Assembly: GCA_026936325.1 (NCBI GenBank)
Contig: JAPTHN010000025.1
Coordinates: 1,890,001 to 1,954,000, forward strand
Direction of reading: 5' to 3'
Length of the DNA stretch: 64,000 nt
Source: Platynereis dumerilii
Taxonomy: Eukaryota > Annelida > Polychaeta > Phyllodocida > Nereididae
Every line of letters starts with the position of its first letter. Within the stretch, counting starts at the first letter, position 1. The translations under genes were made by a program, and so were the position numbers. Below are positions 36,129-47,284 of the stretch, piece by piece. The notes under the pieces are model-generated. The model was not told the origin of the DNA and ran no database searches. It saw only the letters and a program-made list of their open reading frames with translations.

Positions 36129-36825
36129 GGATGGATGATTGAGGCTTTACATCCTGTATTTATAATTGCACTTGGTACATTAAAGTCAAGACATTTTATT
36201 TTGGCAGTAAGTTTTTAGCCAATAAAAGAATACATGATTAAGTCTGAGGTTTAATTTTTGGTTTATCAGGGTGAGTACACCATGACCAAGCATGATTTGG
36301 ACTAAATTTATGTTCTCTAACCCCCCAGCTCCATCGTGCAGGCACTCACAATGCTAAATTAGTGCTGTTCTTCAGCACTTTTAGAGCTATTTTTAGCCTT
36401 CTGTTGTGACGTCATCAGCATTGTTGGCTTTATGACATCACTGAAACAATGGTGATGTCACAACAGCAGCAATAGAAGAAAATGGCTTCTTGAGCTGTGT
36501 TGACAGCAATGTTATTCCAATGGGATTACCTCAAAACTATAGCTACAACATGCCAATACTTCCAAATGTTTATGAAACTGTTTGGTCAAGGTGTCAGGAA
36601 CAGGAGGAGACAAGAATTTTTGTCAAGAGTAAGGTACGTTTTTAATTATCAGCCAAAAACTTACTGCCAAAATAAAATGTCTTGACTTTAGAAGGATAAT
36701 CGAGACAAGAGGAGAACATTGCAATTAGGTGAAGGATGATTGAAACTGATGACCAACATAGGTCCAGCATAACAAGAGATCCAGCCAGAGCTGGAATTGA
36801 ATGGCCCAGTGACTGCAACCCAACT
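36129..36825 (-). mobile_element. tRNA-derived SINE split by a MITE
   Basis: The tail part is at 36129-36179 (GGATGGATGATTGAGGCTTT...) and the head part resumes at 36691 (GAAGGATAATCGAGAC...) with CAATTAGGTGAAGGATGATT and a degraded tRNA head to about 36825. The two parts line up with the SINE consensus across the insertion, so the SINE was here first. Confidence 0.8.
36180..36690 (+). mobile_element. MITE of about 511 bp with 40-bp TIRs, copy 1 (inside a SINE)
   Basis: Left TTAAAGTCAAGACATTTTAT continues to GGCAGTAAGTTTTTAGCC. The right end is its inverted complement with few differences over about 40 bp. The interior holds TGATGTCACAACAGCAG and GTTGTGACGTCATCAGCA blocks and no coding frame of note. 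A second copy in the opposite orientation is at 61436-61951. Termini CTAAAGTC (CACTA-like in copy 2) do not settle the superfamily. Confidence 0.85.
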
Positions 36826-37529
36826 TTTAGCTTTAATAGATTTATTCTATAACCAATAGGCCTAAAATATTTTAATTCAGTTCTAAAGACTTTTTTGTAA
36901 GTTGACCAATCATCTGTCGAACCGGAGGCACTGCAGCACGTTTAAGACCCCACACATTATCACACATGGGAACAAGGAGTACCCTGTATCTATCGTGTCT
37001 ATTGGAACTTATTAGGAAGACAACTGGCTCTTCTAGAAAAACTGGTACAAAACTAGACAAAGCTGCAAGTCACAGATCAGAAGCAACTTATCACAATGCA
37101 ATAAAATACAATGCTAAGTAGAACCTACCATGAACTTAGAACATGCAATCAATGATAAGCAGATAAGAGAACTGACTAAAGAACATCTTTGGTATGTTAA
37201 TTTGTGAAATTCCAACACTGATTGTGAGCACATTGGGTTCATTAACTAAGACTTCTGGTAATACTCCGCTGGGAAAACTAACTTGCACATCTGATACCAC
37301 ACTGCATTTGTTTTTTCTCAATTTCTCCATTAAATTTTGTCCTTTCCACATGCGAATTGGCGTTTGGACTGATTCCTGAGTACCTACTAACAAGATGCAC
37401 AGTAGAAATACAAATACTCATAGGTAGACGAGCTTATTTGCGATCTATTAATCACATCTTAGCAATATTTTGGTGCCTTTTTTCCCGATTCTCGGTAATT
37501 TTTGACGACAGCAGCCTGTCTATACAAAC
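36826..37529. other. No recognisable feature
   Basis: No gene or bounded repeat seen. Short open frames on both strands lack domains. Confidence 0.45.
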
Positions 37530-40500
37530 AGTTCAGTTCAGTTCAGTTGGTGTGCATGCCTGGGTCAGCCAGGTTGCTCTACCCTCACCGGGGAGCTGCA
37601 CTCAATCAAGTCCATAAGTTTATCAATCCTTGCTACTGTGTCCTTTAATTTCATTGGATCTTCTTCAAAGATATCCTGGGTAGTCACCTTCCCTGTTGTG
37701 GTCCTGTCAATCTCAGTGCATTTTTCAAGGATGTGTTCCTGGGTTTCCTCCTCCCTTTCGCATATCCTACAGGTTGAGTCTTGGAACATGTTTCTGAAGT
37801 TACTCTTCACTTTGAGCATTCTTGTTCTTGCGCGGAAAATCACACTGGCTTCAAATCTGGTGCATTTGTCTAGGTATTTTGCTCTCCTACCCGCTGTGAT
37901 TTCTTTTTTATTTTCCAGGTAGAAGCCGGTTTTTGTCTTGCCAACTCCTTCCATGATTTTTTCCTTCAGGCATTTTTCGATGGCTTTTTTTATTTCTCTT
38001 TTCCGTCCCTCTTTGGTTATGCTTCTTTGTCTTTCGGTTGTTCCCAGGATCTGTTCCCTTTTTCTCTTATGTACGTTCCACCATCCCGTCTGGTCCTCAT
38101 CCTCACGTATCATTTTAAGGATAGCGCTTTTGCTTCCTTCTATATTGTCCATGTAGTTCATCTTGTTTCTTTCGATCAGCAGACCAATTTCAAGAAGCCC
38201 TGTTTCGATGTATAGGGGCTCCCAGGGTGTGCCTCTCGGTACCATCAGAATTCTTTTTATCAGGTTGTCTACAATCTTCTTCATTAGTTTAGTGTCCTTT
38301 GCCCTTGGGGTAACTGGTTCCCATCCGTAGGTCAGGATTGGGAGTATGCAGGAGTGGAGGAGTTCCCACATCACTTTTAGCTCAATGCTCTTTAGGTCCA
38401 CACTCCCTGCTATTGACATGGCAGTGTTGTACGCAGCCTCGGCTTTTCTTTTTGATTCTGCGATATGACCGTCCATGTTATTCATCTTCGTGAATATGCT
38501 GCCCAGGTACTTGTACTTGTCACAGTATCCCAGTTTCATGTCGCCCAGGTGGAATTCTGTTTCGGGTAGTTTACTTCCTATTTTCAGGACTTTGCTCTTT
38601 TCTTCTCCAAATTTGATTCTGTATCTTGTCCCCATCTCTTCGGCAATGTTAAGCATTTCCTGGAGTTCGTCTTTATTTTCGGAGATAAACGCAACATCGT
38701 CCATCCAGAGTAGGCATCCCAGTTTCTGGTCTCTTCCCATGTTGACTCCCAAGTTCCTTCTTCTGACTTCTTTGGCAATCTCGTCCATGAGGGTTGCATA
38801 CATTATGACTGATAGTACTCCTCCTTGTCTTATGTTGTCCTTCAGTTTGATTTCACGGGTGTTCCCGTACTTGGTTTCTACCACTGCTGTCAGGTCCTCA
38901 TTCAACAGCTTTATCTGGTGCCACAGTCTGTCTTTTATTCCTTGTTTTTGAAGGACATACATGATGCCTTCTGCCCATGCTTTATCGTACGCTTTCGTGA
39001 CGTCCAGGAAGGCGATATACACGTTTTTTCCCTTCCTTATTGCTTCCTTCAGGGCTAGTGTATGGTCCGCCGTGTTTGAGCCTTTCTTGCCGCCTCCTTG
39101 CATGTCGCTTATGTCTAGGTGCTCTTTAGCTCTTTCGTTTATGATCCTCTCGAAGAGCTTTCCCATATTGCTGCTTATTGAGATTCCCCTCTCATTTGAG
39201 CATTTTCCCTTGTCCCCTTTTCCTTTGTAGATGGTAATAATCCTGCCATTTTTCCACGGTTCCGGGATCTTCTCTTCGAGGAGTATTTTGTTGAGGTGCC
39301 CTCGGATCATTTCACTGTTTTGGTCGTCTGCGTACTTGAGAGCTTCATTCGGGATGTTGTCAGGTCCGCAGCTTTTCCTGCTCTTCAGTTTCTTCTTAGT
39401 CTTATCCAACTCACTTGCTGTAATGGGTCTCAGCTGTAGGTCTTCTCTTATTTTCCTCATCGTTTTCTGGTTTTCTTCCAGGATAGTGTTGGTCCACTCT
39501 TTCCCTTCTTCACTCGCCTCTCTGGCCTGGTAGAGGTTTTCAAAGTAATTGGCTATGTGGTCTTTGGCCTTTTGGGCATCTGTTATCCGATGTCCATTTT
39601 CGTCTAGTGTGTCGTATTCACCTCTTTTCTTCCCGAGTAGTTTCTTTCTGATTTTCCAGATGTAGTTCTTGTCCTTGGAGGTTGCTATTTCTTCAAGGGA
39701 TTTCTTCACTCTCTCCTTTTCGGAGTCTTCAATGGCTGTTCTGAGGTCTCTTTGGGCTTGGTAGTATTCTTCCAGTGCCTGTTTTCTTCCTTCAGGTTTG
39801 GAGTTCTGCAGCTTATTTCTCTTTTCTTTCTTCTTCGTCCTCAGTTCCTTGATACTATCTGTTTCTCTTGGTTTTCTGTTTTCACAAATTGTGATTGTCT
39901 TCTTGCCTATGCTCTGTTCCAGGGCTTCTCTGATGCCTTTCTCCAGGGATGCGTAGTCCTTATTTTCTTTAACCAGCCGTTCCCTCAGCTTCGTGTTGTA
40001 CAGTTTCCAGTCTGTGTTGTCATTGATCTTCCACCGGTGTATGGTTTTCCTCTTATTTTCACAGGGGGTTACTCTTACTCTTGCAGTGATTGTGTTGTGA
40101 TCACTATCGCTCCTTGGGTTCTTGAGTCTTTTTGTGCCGGCTTCATCTATTTCAAGTTCTTCAAGTATGTTCCATCCCTCTTGGTTTGTTAAGATGTAGT
40201 CAATTACTGACTTCTCAGCCGGGTTATGTCTGTTCACTCTGGTCCAATTTCCTGTTGTTGATTTCCCATTGGCCTGCTTCAGGTGAGTCTCGTTTAGGAA
40301 GTCTTCTAGGATTCTGCCATTTCTTGATATCTCCTGTTCACATTCTTGATTCTTGATTTGTAGCTTAGCATTGAAGTCCCCGGCTATTATCATGCTTCCT
40401 TTGCGGTTCAGCATCTCCACTTGGGTCTTCAGTTGATCAAACTGTCCTTCCACCAGTTCCTTCTCTGCTCTTTCTTGGAGTCCGTAGTAGCATGCGAGGT

Positions 40501-40970
40501 TTATTTCCTTCTTTCCTGGTATCCTCACTTTCAGCCACACTATTTCCAAGTCATTTGATTCCTTGACATTTGGCTGGCTGGCATGTTTTGCGAGGTGGTC
40601 TCTTAGTGCGATTGCTACTCCTCCTCCTTTTCTGGTCTCCCTCTCCTTCGAGTACCAGGTGAAGCCGTCTATCGCTGGCGGTGTCCCCTTAGTCTCCGAT
40701 AGCATGACTATGTCTGTCTTTTCCATGGTCATTACTTCATTTAGGCTTCTTATTTTTCCTCTAATCCCATTTGCGTTGCAGTAGAGGAGGTTGATGTGTG
40801 ATGTTTTGTTTCCTCTTTTTCTTGGTTTTCTTTTTTCATTTTCTTCGTGCTTCTGGAACATATGTACAATTGTCAGTGCGTTGTTTGGTGCGAAGGTAAC
40901 TCTTTTGGGGGTCTTAGTATCTTTCGTCTGACTGTGATTGGCGGCGTAACCCTATACATGCAAACGAGAC
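37530..40970 (-). mobile_element. APE-type non-LTR retrotransposon (LINE), coding region intact
   Basis: On the minus strand the element has one long ORF and then almost no 3' UTR: about 15 bases after the stop begins a tail of CTGAA units (37530-37549). ATACAAAC lies next to the tail (37522-37529) and at 40971-40978 beyond the 5' side, a plausible 8-bp target duplication that sets the length at about 3.44 kb. CAAACGAGAC is also repeated at the 5' side, which weakens that call. No ORF1 is visible, so it is either 5'-truncated or of a single-ORF type. Confidence 0.85.
37565..40861 (-). CDS. LINE endonuclease-reverse transcriptase
   Basis: A 1,098-codon frame encodes the target-primed integration enzyme of a LINE. 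Residues 21-260 form an APE-type endonuclease: YCNANG (N29), SETKG (E56), GDFNA (161-165) and SDSDH (251-255) are the expected catalytic residues. Residues 400-480 are linker. The reverse transcriptase spans about 490-800, with KSCGPDNIP (496-504), FLDVTKAYDKAW (catalytic D620), RQGGVLS (678-684) and LLWMDD (D721, D722). The usual F/YADD box is thus WMDD. A CCHC knuckle (CX2CX8HX4C, 1031-1048) lies near the C-terminus. There are no internal stops. The frame stays open upstream of the first ATG for about 30 codons (to a TAG near 40951), so the true start is uncertain. The clade is not assigned. Confidence 0.9.
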   Translation of the reverse strand: MFQKHEENEKRKPRKRGNKTSHINLLYCNANGIRGKIRSLNEVMTMEKTDIVMLSETKGTPPAIDGFTWYSKERETRKGGGVAIALRDHLAKHASQPNVKESNDLEIVWLKVRIPGKKEINLACYYGLQERAEKELVEGQFDQLKTQVEMLNRKGSMIIAGDFNAKLQIKNQECEQEISRNGRILEDFLNETHLKQANGKSTTGNWTRVNRHNPAEKSVIDYILTNQEGWNILEELEIDEAGTKRLKNPRSDSDHNTITARVRVTPCENKRKTIHRWKINDNTDWKLYNTKLRERLVKENKDYASLEKGIREALEQSIGKKTITICENRKPRETDSIKELRTKKKEKRNKLQNSKPEGRKQALEEYYQAQRDLRTAIEDSEKERVKKSLEEIATSKDKNYIWKIRKKLLGKKRGEYDTLDENGHRITDAQKAKDHIANYFENLYQAREASEEGKEWTNTILEENQKTMRKIREDLQLRPITASELDKTKKKLKSRKSCGPDNIPNEALKYADDQNSEMIRGHLNKILLEEKIPEPWKNGRIITIYKGKGDKGKCSNERGISISSNMGKLFERIINERAKEHLDISDMQGGGKKGSNTADHTLALKEAIRKGKNVYIAFLDVTKAYDKAWAEGIMYVLQKQGIKDRLWHQIKLLNEDLTAVVETKYGNTREIKLKDNIRQGGVLSVIMYATLMDEIAKEVRRRNLGVNMGRDQKLGCLLWMDDVAFISENKDELQEMLNIAEEMGTRYRIKFGEEKSKVLKIGSKLPETEFHLGDMKLGYCDKYKYLGSIFTKMNNMDGHIAESKRKAEAAYNTAMSIAGSVDLKSIELKVMWELLHSCILPILTYGWEPVTPRAKDTKLMKKIVDNLIKRILMVPRGTPWEPLYIETGLLEIGLLIERNKMNYMDNIEGSKSAILKMIREDEDQTGWWNVHKRKREQILGTTERQRSITKEGRKREIKKAIEKCLKEKIMEGVGKTKTGFYLENKKEITAGRRAKYLDKCTRFEASVIFRARTRMLKVKSNFRNMFQDSTCRICEREEETQEHILEKCTEIDRTTTGKVTTQDIFEEDPMKLKDTVARIDKLMDLIECSSPVRVEQPG

Positions 40971-40978
40971 ATACAAAC

Positions 40979-41536
40979 GAGACTAAGCGTTGTAGCATCC
41001 CAGATCGATTTTTGGTCAGATATTGGGCATCCTTTGCCACATGGAGAGCACCCAGTTTATCTCATTGTAAAATTCGAACAAATTTTGGGCACCTTCCAAA
41101 ATCTAGGTGCCGAGAGGTGGATCCAGGAATCTTGAAAGGGGGAGGTCCAGCAGCGAGACCCGAAGGGCCGGAGCAAATTCGGCCGGGGACCTCTATGTCT
41201 GGATTGAATATCTTACTTCGAAAGGGAGGATCTGGACCTCCTCTGTGCTGCAAGAGCTAAAAACACATAAGTAAGAGCCAAAAACACATAAGTCCACACA
41301 ATAAACTTCTCATTATGAGTTGTACTTACATCACAGTGTTGAGATCCTAAGGAGTGAAATCTGTTGAAACACGCTTGGTAAATCCAATCCTCTTTTTTCT
41401 CATCTGAAACAAAAATTTGTTTATCACAAAAAGGATTGCTAAGCATGCTAAGTGGATTTTTTAAAGAGGGTCACACTGAAGAGGATTTTTCTGAAAAGGA
41501 TTTTCAAGGCGGACATATATGTCTCAAGATCAATAA
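40979..41536. other. Non-coding; G-rich MITE-like tract at 41105-41260
   Basis: GGTGGATCCAGGAATCTTG then GGGGGAGG at about 41113-41140, and AAAGGGAGGATCTGGACC at about 41220-41240, resemble G-rich short transposon ends in this window. No pair of ends or target duplication could be fixed. No gene. Confidence 0.4.
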
Positions 41537-41738
41537 GGCCAAACAATTTATTGTTAGCTTCTCGGATCGACCGACCCGACAGATTTTTCTGTCTATGTGA
41601 AAAAAGAGAGCTTGTAAACCCACAATTTTCATTTTAAGAACATAACAAATTGAGAATCCAGTTATTTTTTTGTCCGACCGACCTCAGAAAAGGTGCCTAA
41701 AGAAGACCCGAGAAGGTAAGGATCAATTATGTCTGGCC
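41537..41738. mobile_element. PIF/Harbinger-like MITE, copy B
   Basis: 202 bp. The left end is GGCCAAACAATTTATTGTTA and the right end is inverted GGCCAGACATAATTGATCC, with subterminal TTAGCTTCTCGGATCG and mirrored CCGAGAAGG. TAA on the left and TAT on the right replace an exact TWA duplication, consistent with later mutation. Confidence 0.65.
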
Positions 41739-43134
41739 TATTTAGATTACATTTTTTTTTCTGTGATGAAAAACATAACTTACACAGCCAAGCTAGGGCC
41801 ATAGGCCTATTTACTTTTTCAAGCTTGGCTGACATTGCACTTTAAAATTGGGCCTCATTACAGACAGTATGAAGCAAGAAACCTTCTCAATTGTCAGTCA
41901 GTCATTTACAATTGTAACAATGTCATAGTTCCTGATTAATGTCAAGTGTTTATTTTTGGTGGTAGGACTTTCTTTAATTGAGAAGTCAAGAGGTAATCGG
42001 GAAATCTGAATGTCAAGAGGTTTGTGTACTGGGATGGCCTTCACTGATTTCAGGGACATATTTCTGAAATGCCAAACAGCACGAAATCCTACTCTCCCAT
42101 CAGGTTGGCCATAGGTCTAAAGGGATAGGCCAATTTAAGTGTATGGCACAATATTTTATCGGTCAAAATGTCAACAACGTGCTAGACTGATTGAATCACT
42201 TGCCTGGCAGGTTGGTGAGTGTCAACTTGGACTGTCGTGTCTAAATCAGATGTCTTCGCTGGTACTTAATCCACCTCATAATCTAAGTCTCACTTTCAGC
42301 CACCTCAGAGCCAAGTCACCGTGAGAAGACCCACCCGAGAATTACCAGTGATCATTAGCTGATGGAAAAGCAGCAATACGAACTTCAACAACAACAAAAA
42401 AAATCACTTTCCCAGCTTTCTTTATACTTGTCGTTAGCTCTATACGTCTATAGACATAGCCTGTTCAAGTCAATTGGTTGTCAGACACATGAGAGTTGAT
42501 TTCAGACAGTCAGTCTCTCAGTCTCAGTGCCAGTGGCAGGGTCTCCACTTCATAAATTGCATTTCAGAACCCACAAAATAGTTTACTGCTTGTGGACTAT
42601 ATCTGTGTATATTGGCTTCAAAAGATTTTCAAAGCTCTTCAACAATTAAAGATATTGACAATCAGTGAACCAGTGCCAAAACCATGGTTCAATTGGTTGT
42701 CAAACTGGATCTGAACTTTTTGGATCATGACAGCACCTCAAAAAGTTCCAGAAACTGGCTGTCTACAAAAGTTGTTTTAGGGAGCTAAAGAGTCCTTAGA
42801 AGTTACTAAACTTGGTCAAAAACTTACCTTAATCACACTTCCACCTTTCTAGGCCATTAAAAGGACAAGACATGCCCTTAAAATTGGTAAAATCTCCATA
42901 AGTTATCAGTATGACGTATGAAAACAGCACAGGATATTGGTTCCAGGCCAGGAATGTAGTCCAAAGTCGACAAGTCACCAATCAGGGATCCACCCTCAAA
43001 AATAAAACTTTATCCCACTTGCAGCGCCACGTTGTGGAAAATCTGATTTTCCCCAACTTACTCTTCACTTCATGCCATTTATTTATGGCACAGCGCAATA
43101 GTTTGCAAGGGCCTTGATAATGCAGTCTCACAGA
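41739..43134. other. No recognisable gene
   Basis: Nothing supportable. Frames are under 70 codons and without domains. Confidence 0.45.
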
Positions 43135-43195
43135 GGATTAATTATTTGTGTCCTGCATTTATGCATTGCTTCAGTCTGACAAGACCAGCGAGCAA
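43135..43195 (-). mobile_element. Possible SINE fragment
   Basis: TGTGTCCTGCATTTATGCA followed by AGCAATGAG echoes the tail half of the tRNA-SINE family (plus-strand reading), heavily diverged. Confidence 0.35.
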
Positions 43196-44537
43196 TGAGC
43201 ATCATTATGAATTTTTGAGACTGCGGCAAAGTTCGTATCTGCTCTTCAAATGATCCAAGTGAGCTGGCCGTCTCCCTTTTGGTTTTCAGACCAGGGACTG
43301 TCCCTGTTCAGACCAAGAGCTCATGCAGCAATGAGATGACAATTTTGAAAGTCTGATAAGTGCTCCGGACACAGATTTTGCCAAAAGGACAAGTATCAAA
43401 TTTTCAAGAATCCTGTGTTGTGAGAAATTCCCAACAAATCAACACTTCCTAGCAAATTGTGAGAGTTCTAACTCCCACTCCTTCGCATAACATTTTTACG
43501 GAGATGTCATTAGGCGGAGACGAATCTGCCGGGGACTTAAAAGGAGCGAAAGTGTTACACTGGTTGCCATTTCAATTAGTTAAAGGTATCTTCAAAGATA
43601 AGCCCAGAAAGACCCTACAATTATGGTTTCCACGCTGACATGATACAACCCAAATAAACTTCAATAACACAAAAGCAAGGAAATTAAATTACCAATATAT
43701 CTTTATTAAAATGTTATCAAAAAATATACAAATTAAAAATTCATAAAATGTATGTAAATTTATAGAAAATGGAACTTCTTAAAACAGTATTCAAGTATGG
43801 AGAACATGTATAACTACATTAGTTGAACACATAAATGGTAATGAAAATGATAAATAAATGCCATCTTAACATAATGAAAATAAATAATCTAAAATAATTT
43901 AAGAAAATAATCATAATTCATAAAGACTAAATGTACATGACTAAACATAAAATATCTGTATGCTTACACATTATGCTAAATTAGGTACCTACATGATTGC
44001 ACAAATTAAATTAAATAAAGCAAATAAATTTAGAACTCTTATGATTAACTGATAACTTGATTAAACCCTTATCAATTAAATCACTAATTTAATTAAATCA
44101 CTAACTTAAATTACATCATAATTTCTTATATCATTTAACAAATTAACAAATTCTGCTTCATCTTCAGATTAAGTGTGTATCAATGCTCACTGAAAATTCA
44201 AGTGTCGGTCAAAATTATAACAATACAAGCAGTAACAGTTTATATGCAGGAACAGGAACTTGAATAGTGAATATAAATTAGGCCCATACTGAAATAAGAC
44301 CGTATTAGAGCTGAGTTTGTAACAGTCATGGATCTATCCATCTAAAGTCTAACCATTCTATATTAAATTCACACTTAGCTTAGTTAAGAGACATAAATGT
44401 ATAATTTTCGCTACTTTAGTAGCCCTAACTATAGGTCTTAACGTCCTTTATAACAGAAATTCCTTATGATGTAACATATCAATCACTAAGGAAATCGCTT
44501 GTCTAACAATGAACACTTCGCGGTTTGGACAAACAGT
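43196..44537. other. Very AT-rich non-coding stretch
   Basis: From about 43680 to 44450 the sequence is extremely AT-rich with TTTATT/AATAAA words on both strands. It could be an untranslated tail of a minus-strand element, but no coding part is attached. No gene recognised. Confidence 0.4.
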
Positions 44538-44610
44538 CCAATACTGTGTTGGCACTTACATAAATTGAAATTGTCCAATACATTGCTGGCTTAGCACACA
44601 TTTCCAATAC
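44538..44610. repeat. 31-bp minisatellite, left part
   Basis: Two units beginning CCAATACTGTGTTGGC and CCAATACATTGCTGGC, and the start of a third (CCAATAC) at the LINE junction. The array continues at 47111 on the other side of the inserted LINE. Confidence 0.8.
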
Positions 44611-47110
44611 AGGAAAAGCTCCTGGTGTTGATGGTATAAGCAATGAGTTCTATAAGTATCTCTCTGAGTTTCTGTTACATCCAATAACCACTTTGTTTAA
44701 TTATGTAAGGACAAGAGGAGAATATCCCGACAAGTGGTCAGAAGGTCTAATTTAACCTATGCACAAGAAGGGTAGTTACAATGAACCAGATAATTATCGT
44801 AAGTTAACTCTAATGGCATGTATGGGTAAAATATTTGAATCAATTATTAACAAAAGATTAGTCTTTCAAAGTGAAGCAACAGATATTGTAGACCCTAATC
44901 AATTTGGGTTCACTCAAGGGTGTAGAACTAGTGACAATGTATTCATTATTGATACGCTTATTTCATATCAAAAATCAAAGCGTAAAAATTTGTTCATAAC
45001 TTTTATAGACTTCTCCAAGGCTTTTGACTTTGTCAATCGCAATTTTCTGTATTATAAGATGATCAAAAAGGGATTTGGTGGCAGACTTATCAAAATAATT
45101 CGCAGTATGTTCTCAAAATCTAGGGCTAGAGTAAGATGGCAGGGTGAACTTGGTACTTGTATTAATAGTACTCATGGCGTCTTACAAGGTGGTATTGTTA
45201 GTCCAAAATTGTTCAACCTTTATCTCTCCGACTTAGGCGAATATTTAGACCAAAAATGTGGTGTCTCCATAGAAGGGACTGCCTTCACACATCTTCTTGA
45301 TGCAGATGATTTAGTATTAATTTCTGAAACTGAAAAAGGCATGCAAACCTTGTTGGGAAATATGGACTCTTATTGTAGAAAATGGCATCTGATAGTCAAC
45401 TCTCAAAAGTGTAAAGTTATGTTGTTCAAAAAATCCCTGAATAAAAATACAGACAGTTTCAGCTTCTCAATTGGTAGCAAGCAACTAGAAATAGTTGATT
45501 CATATAAATACTTAGGACATGTGATCTGTAATTCCAAGAATATACATAAGGACATGTACACACATCTAGCGACGCAAGCGCAAAAGGCTGTTTATGCTCT
45601 TAAAGAAAATACTAGATCCACTGTAGGTTATCTCACACCAAAGTTAAGTTTAAAAATGTTTGACACGCATGTTCTTCCAATTTTGGAGTACAATAGTGAA
45701 ATTTGGTTCTCGGAAAAGGAAATTCAGGATCTAGAAAAGATTCAGTTAAACTTTCTCAAAAATATGCTGAGTGTTCGCTGTCAAACACCGACCACTGCTT
45801 TACTGATGGATACTGGTAGGTTCCCACTGGTTGTTAGACAACAAGCCTCAGCTTTGAAATATCTAGATAGATTAAAAAAGGATACTTGTCCTGTACTTTT
45901 GCGTAAAAGTTTAGCCATTCAAATGAGACTGAAAGAGAAAGGCGCCCAATGTTGGCTTACAAGGCTAGATAAAATCTCTGAATCACTAAACATAAATCTT
46001 GCGACTTGTGAACTGAATAAAACAATAGCATCTCTGTTTGATCAGGTTAAACACAAGATGACAACTGATATAAATGATAGCACTAAATATCCTAAACTAA
46101 GAACTTACAGAACTTTCAAAACAGAAATGCGTATTGAGCCCTATCTGAATTGTAATCTACCTAAATCCATTTATTCCAGTATTGCACGTTTCAGATTAAG
46201 TTTGCATAATCTCAATATTGAACTAGGCAGACATAAACGTCCGTATGTACCAGCAGAAGATAGAATCTGTGAAAAATGTGATTTAAATCTCATTGAGGAT
46301 GAGATCCACTGTTTAATGATCTGTACTAAATGGTTAGAACACAGAGCAAATTTGTTTGAAGTAGCTCGTAATTCCATTGATGGGTTCTTGGTATATGATA
46401 AATCTGAACAATTTCACTTAATTATGACTTCTAAAGATATCCACCTAAATATTGCTCTTGGCAAATTTCTGTATTCAGCGCTAAAAATAGATCAATAACC
46501 ATGTCATTGAATTTGGTCAATGTTCCTAGCTCCTGGTATCTGAGTGGTGAGTGGCATGTTGACTGTGTTGCTTCCAGGTGTTGTTTGTATATATGTTTAT
46601 ATCCTTTGTTACATATATGTCTCTATCGTACTTAAATTGTGCATAATAATTCATTTGCAAATACTGTTCTTGTACTTTATGATTGCTATATATATATATA
46701 TATATATATGCATATAATATAGATAGTCCTATTAAATATTTTATGATCATTTTTAACTCTTATTTATGCTGTTATTGTGCAATACCAATTTGATTTTTAT
46801 TTTTTCTTGTATAATGGTGCTCCTTACTTGCAGTACTTTGCTACAACAGCTCCTAACTATATATCTCTAAAAGAAATAATTTATTTTAAGTATATATGTC
46901 TTACATAATTATTGTCATTTTTATAATTGTACTTAATTGGTGCTTCTACTATTAGATGTAGCTTCTATCACAACTTTTGTACATATATATCTCCTATCTT
47001 GTCTTTTAGTAGTTGTAGTTGTTTTTACACTTTGCTTTCTTATTATGACAAATGTATCTTGTTGATATTCTGTGTCAATAAAAGCCTATATATATATATA
47101 TATATATATA
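44611..47110 (+). mobile_element. 5'-truncated LINE inserted in a minisatellite
   Basis: Starts within the RT domain (GKAPGVDGISNEFYKYLSEF), runs through the RT ORF and a 3' UTR of about 590 bp, and ends with AATAAA at 47077 and a (TA)n tail to 47110. CAATAC is present on both sides (44605-44610 and 47111-47116), a short target duplication or microhomology. The flanks are units of the same 31-bp repeat, so the insertion point is clear. Likely Jockey/CR1 group; the clade is inferred from motif style. Confidence 0.85.
44759..46498 (+). pseudogene. LINE reverse transcriptase, partial and decayed
   Basis: A 579-codon open frame carries RT motifs: NPDNYR-like EPDNYRKLTL, FIDFSKAFDFVN (catalytic Asp present), HGVLQGGIVSPKLFN, and then LLDADDLVLI where the family has LLYADDLVLI, so Tyr has become Asp beside the catalytic pair. 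A CX2C...HX4C-like segment (CEKCDLNLIEDEIHCLMIC) is near the C-terminus. The same frame continues upstream to 44611 but is cut by a TAA at 44753-44755 just before PMHKKGS. Endonuclease and the first RT motifs are absent. Together these mark a non-functional copy. Confidence 0.85.
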
Positions 47111-47284
47111 CAATACTGGCTCACATACAAATCATCCAATACAAAGTTGGCTCTTATTAATATCGTCCTATACGATGTTGACTCTCATACATACCGTCCA
47201 ATACAGTGTTGGCTCTTATAAATAGTCCCATACAATATTGGCACTTATACAAATCGTCCAATAAAATGTTGGCTCTTATTTTTG
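47111..47284. repeat. 31-bp minisatellite, right part
   Basis: Units of 26-31 bp each start CCAATAC (or CCTATAC, CCCATAC) and contain GTTGGCTCTTAT: 47111, about 47136, 47167, 47198, 47227 and 47258. It continues the array interrupted at 44610. Confidence 0.85.

Noticed and set aside
38475-40356. Plus-strand ORFs of up to 158 codons opposite the intact LINE
   Set aside because: They are antisense shadows of the LINE coding frame, hydrophobic as expected from the complement of charged codons.
37522-40978. ATACAAAC as a certain LINE target duplication
   Set aside because: The 5' flank also contains a tandem CAAACGAGAC word, so the match could be coincidental; kept only as plausible.
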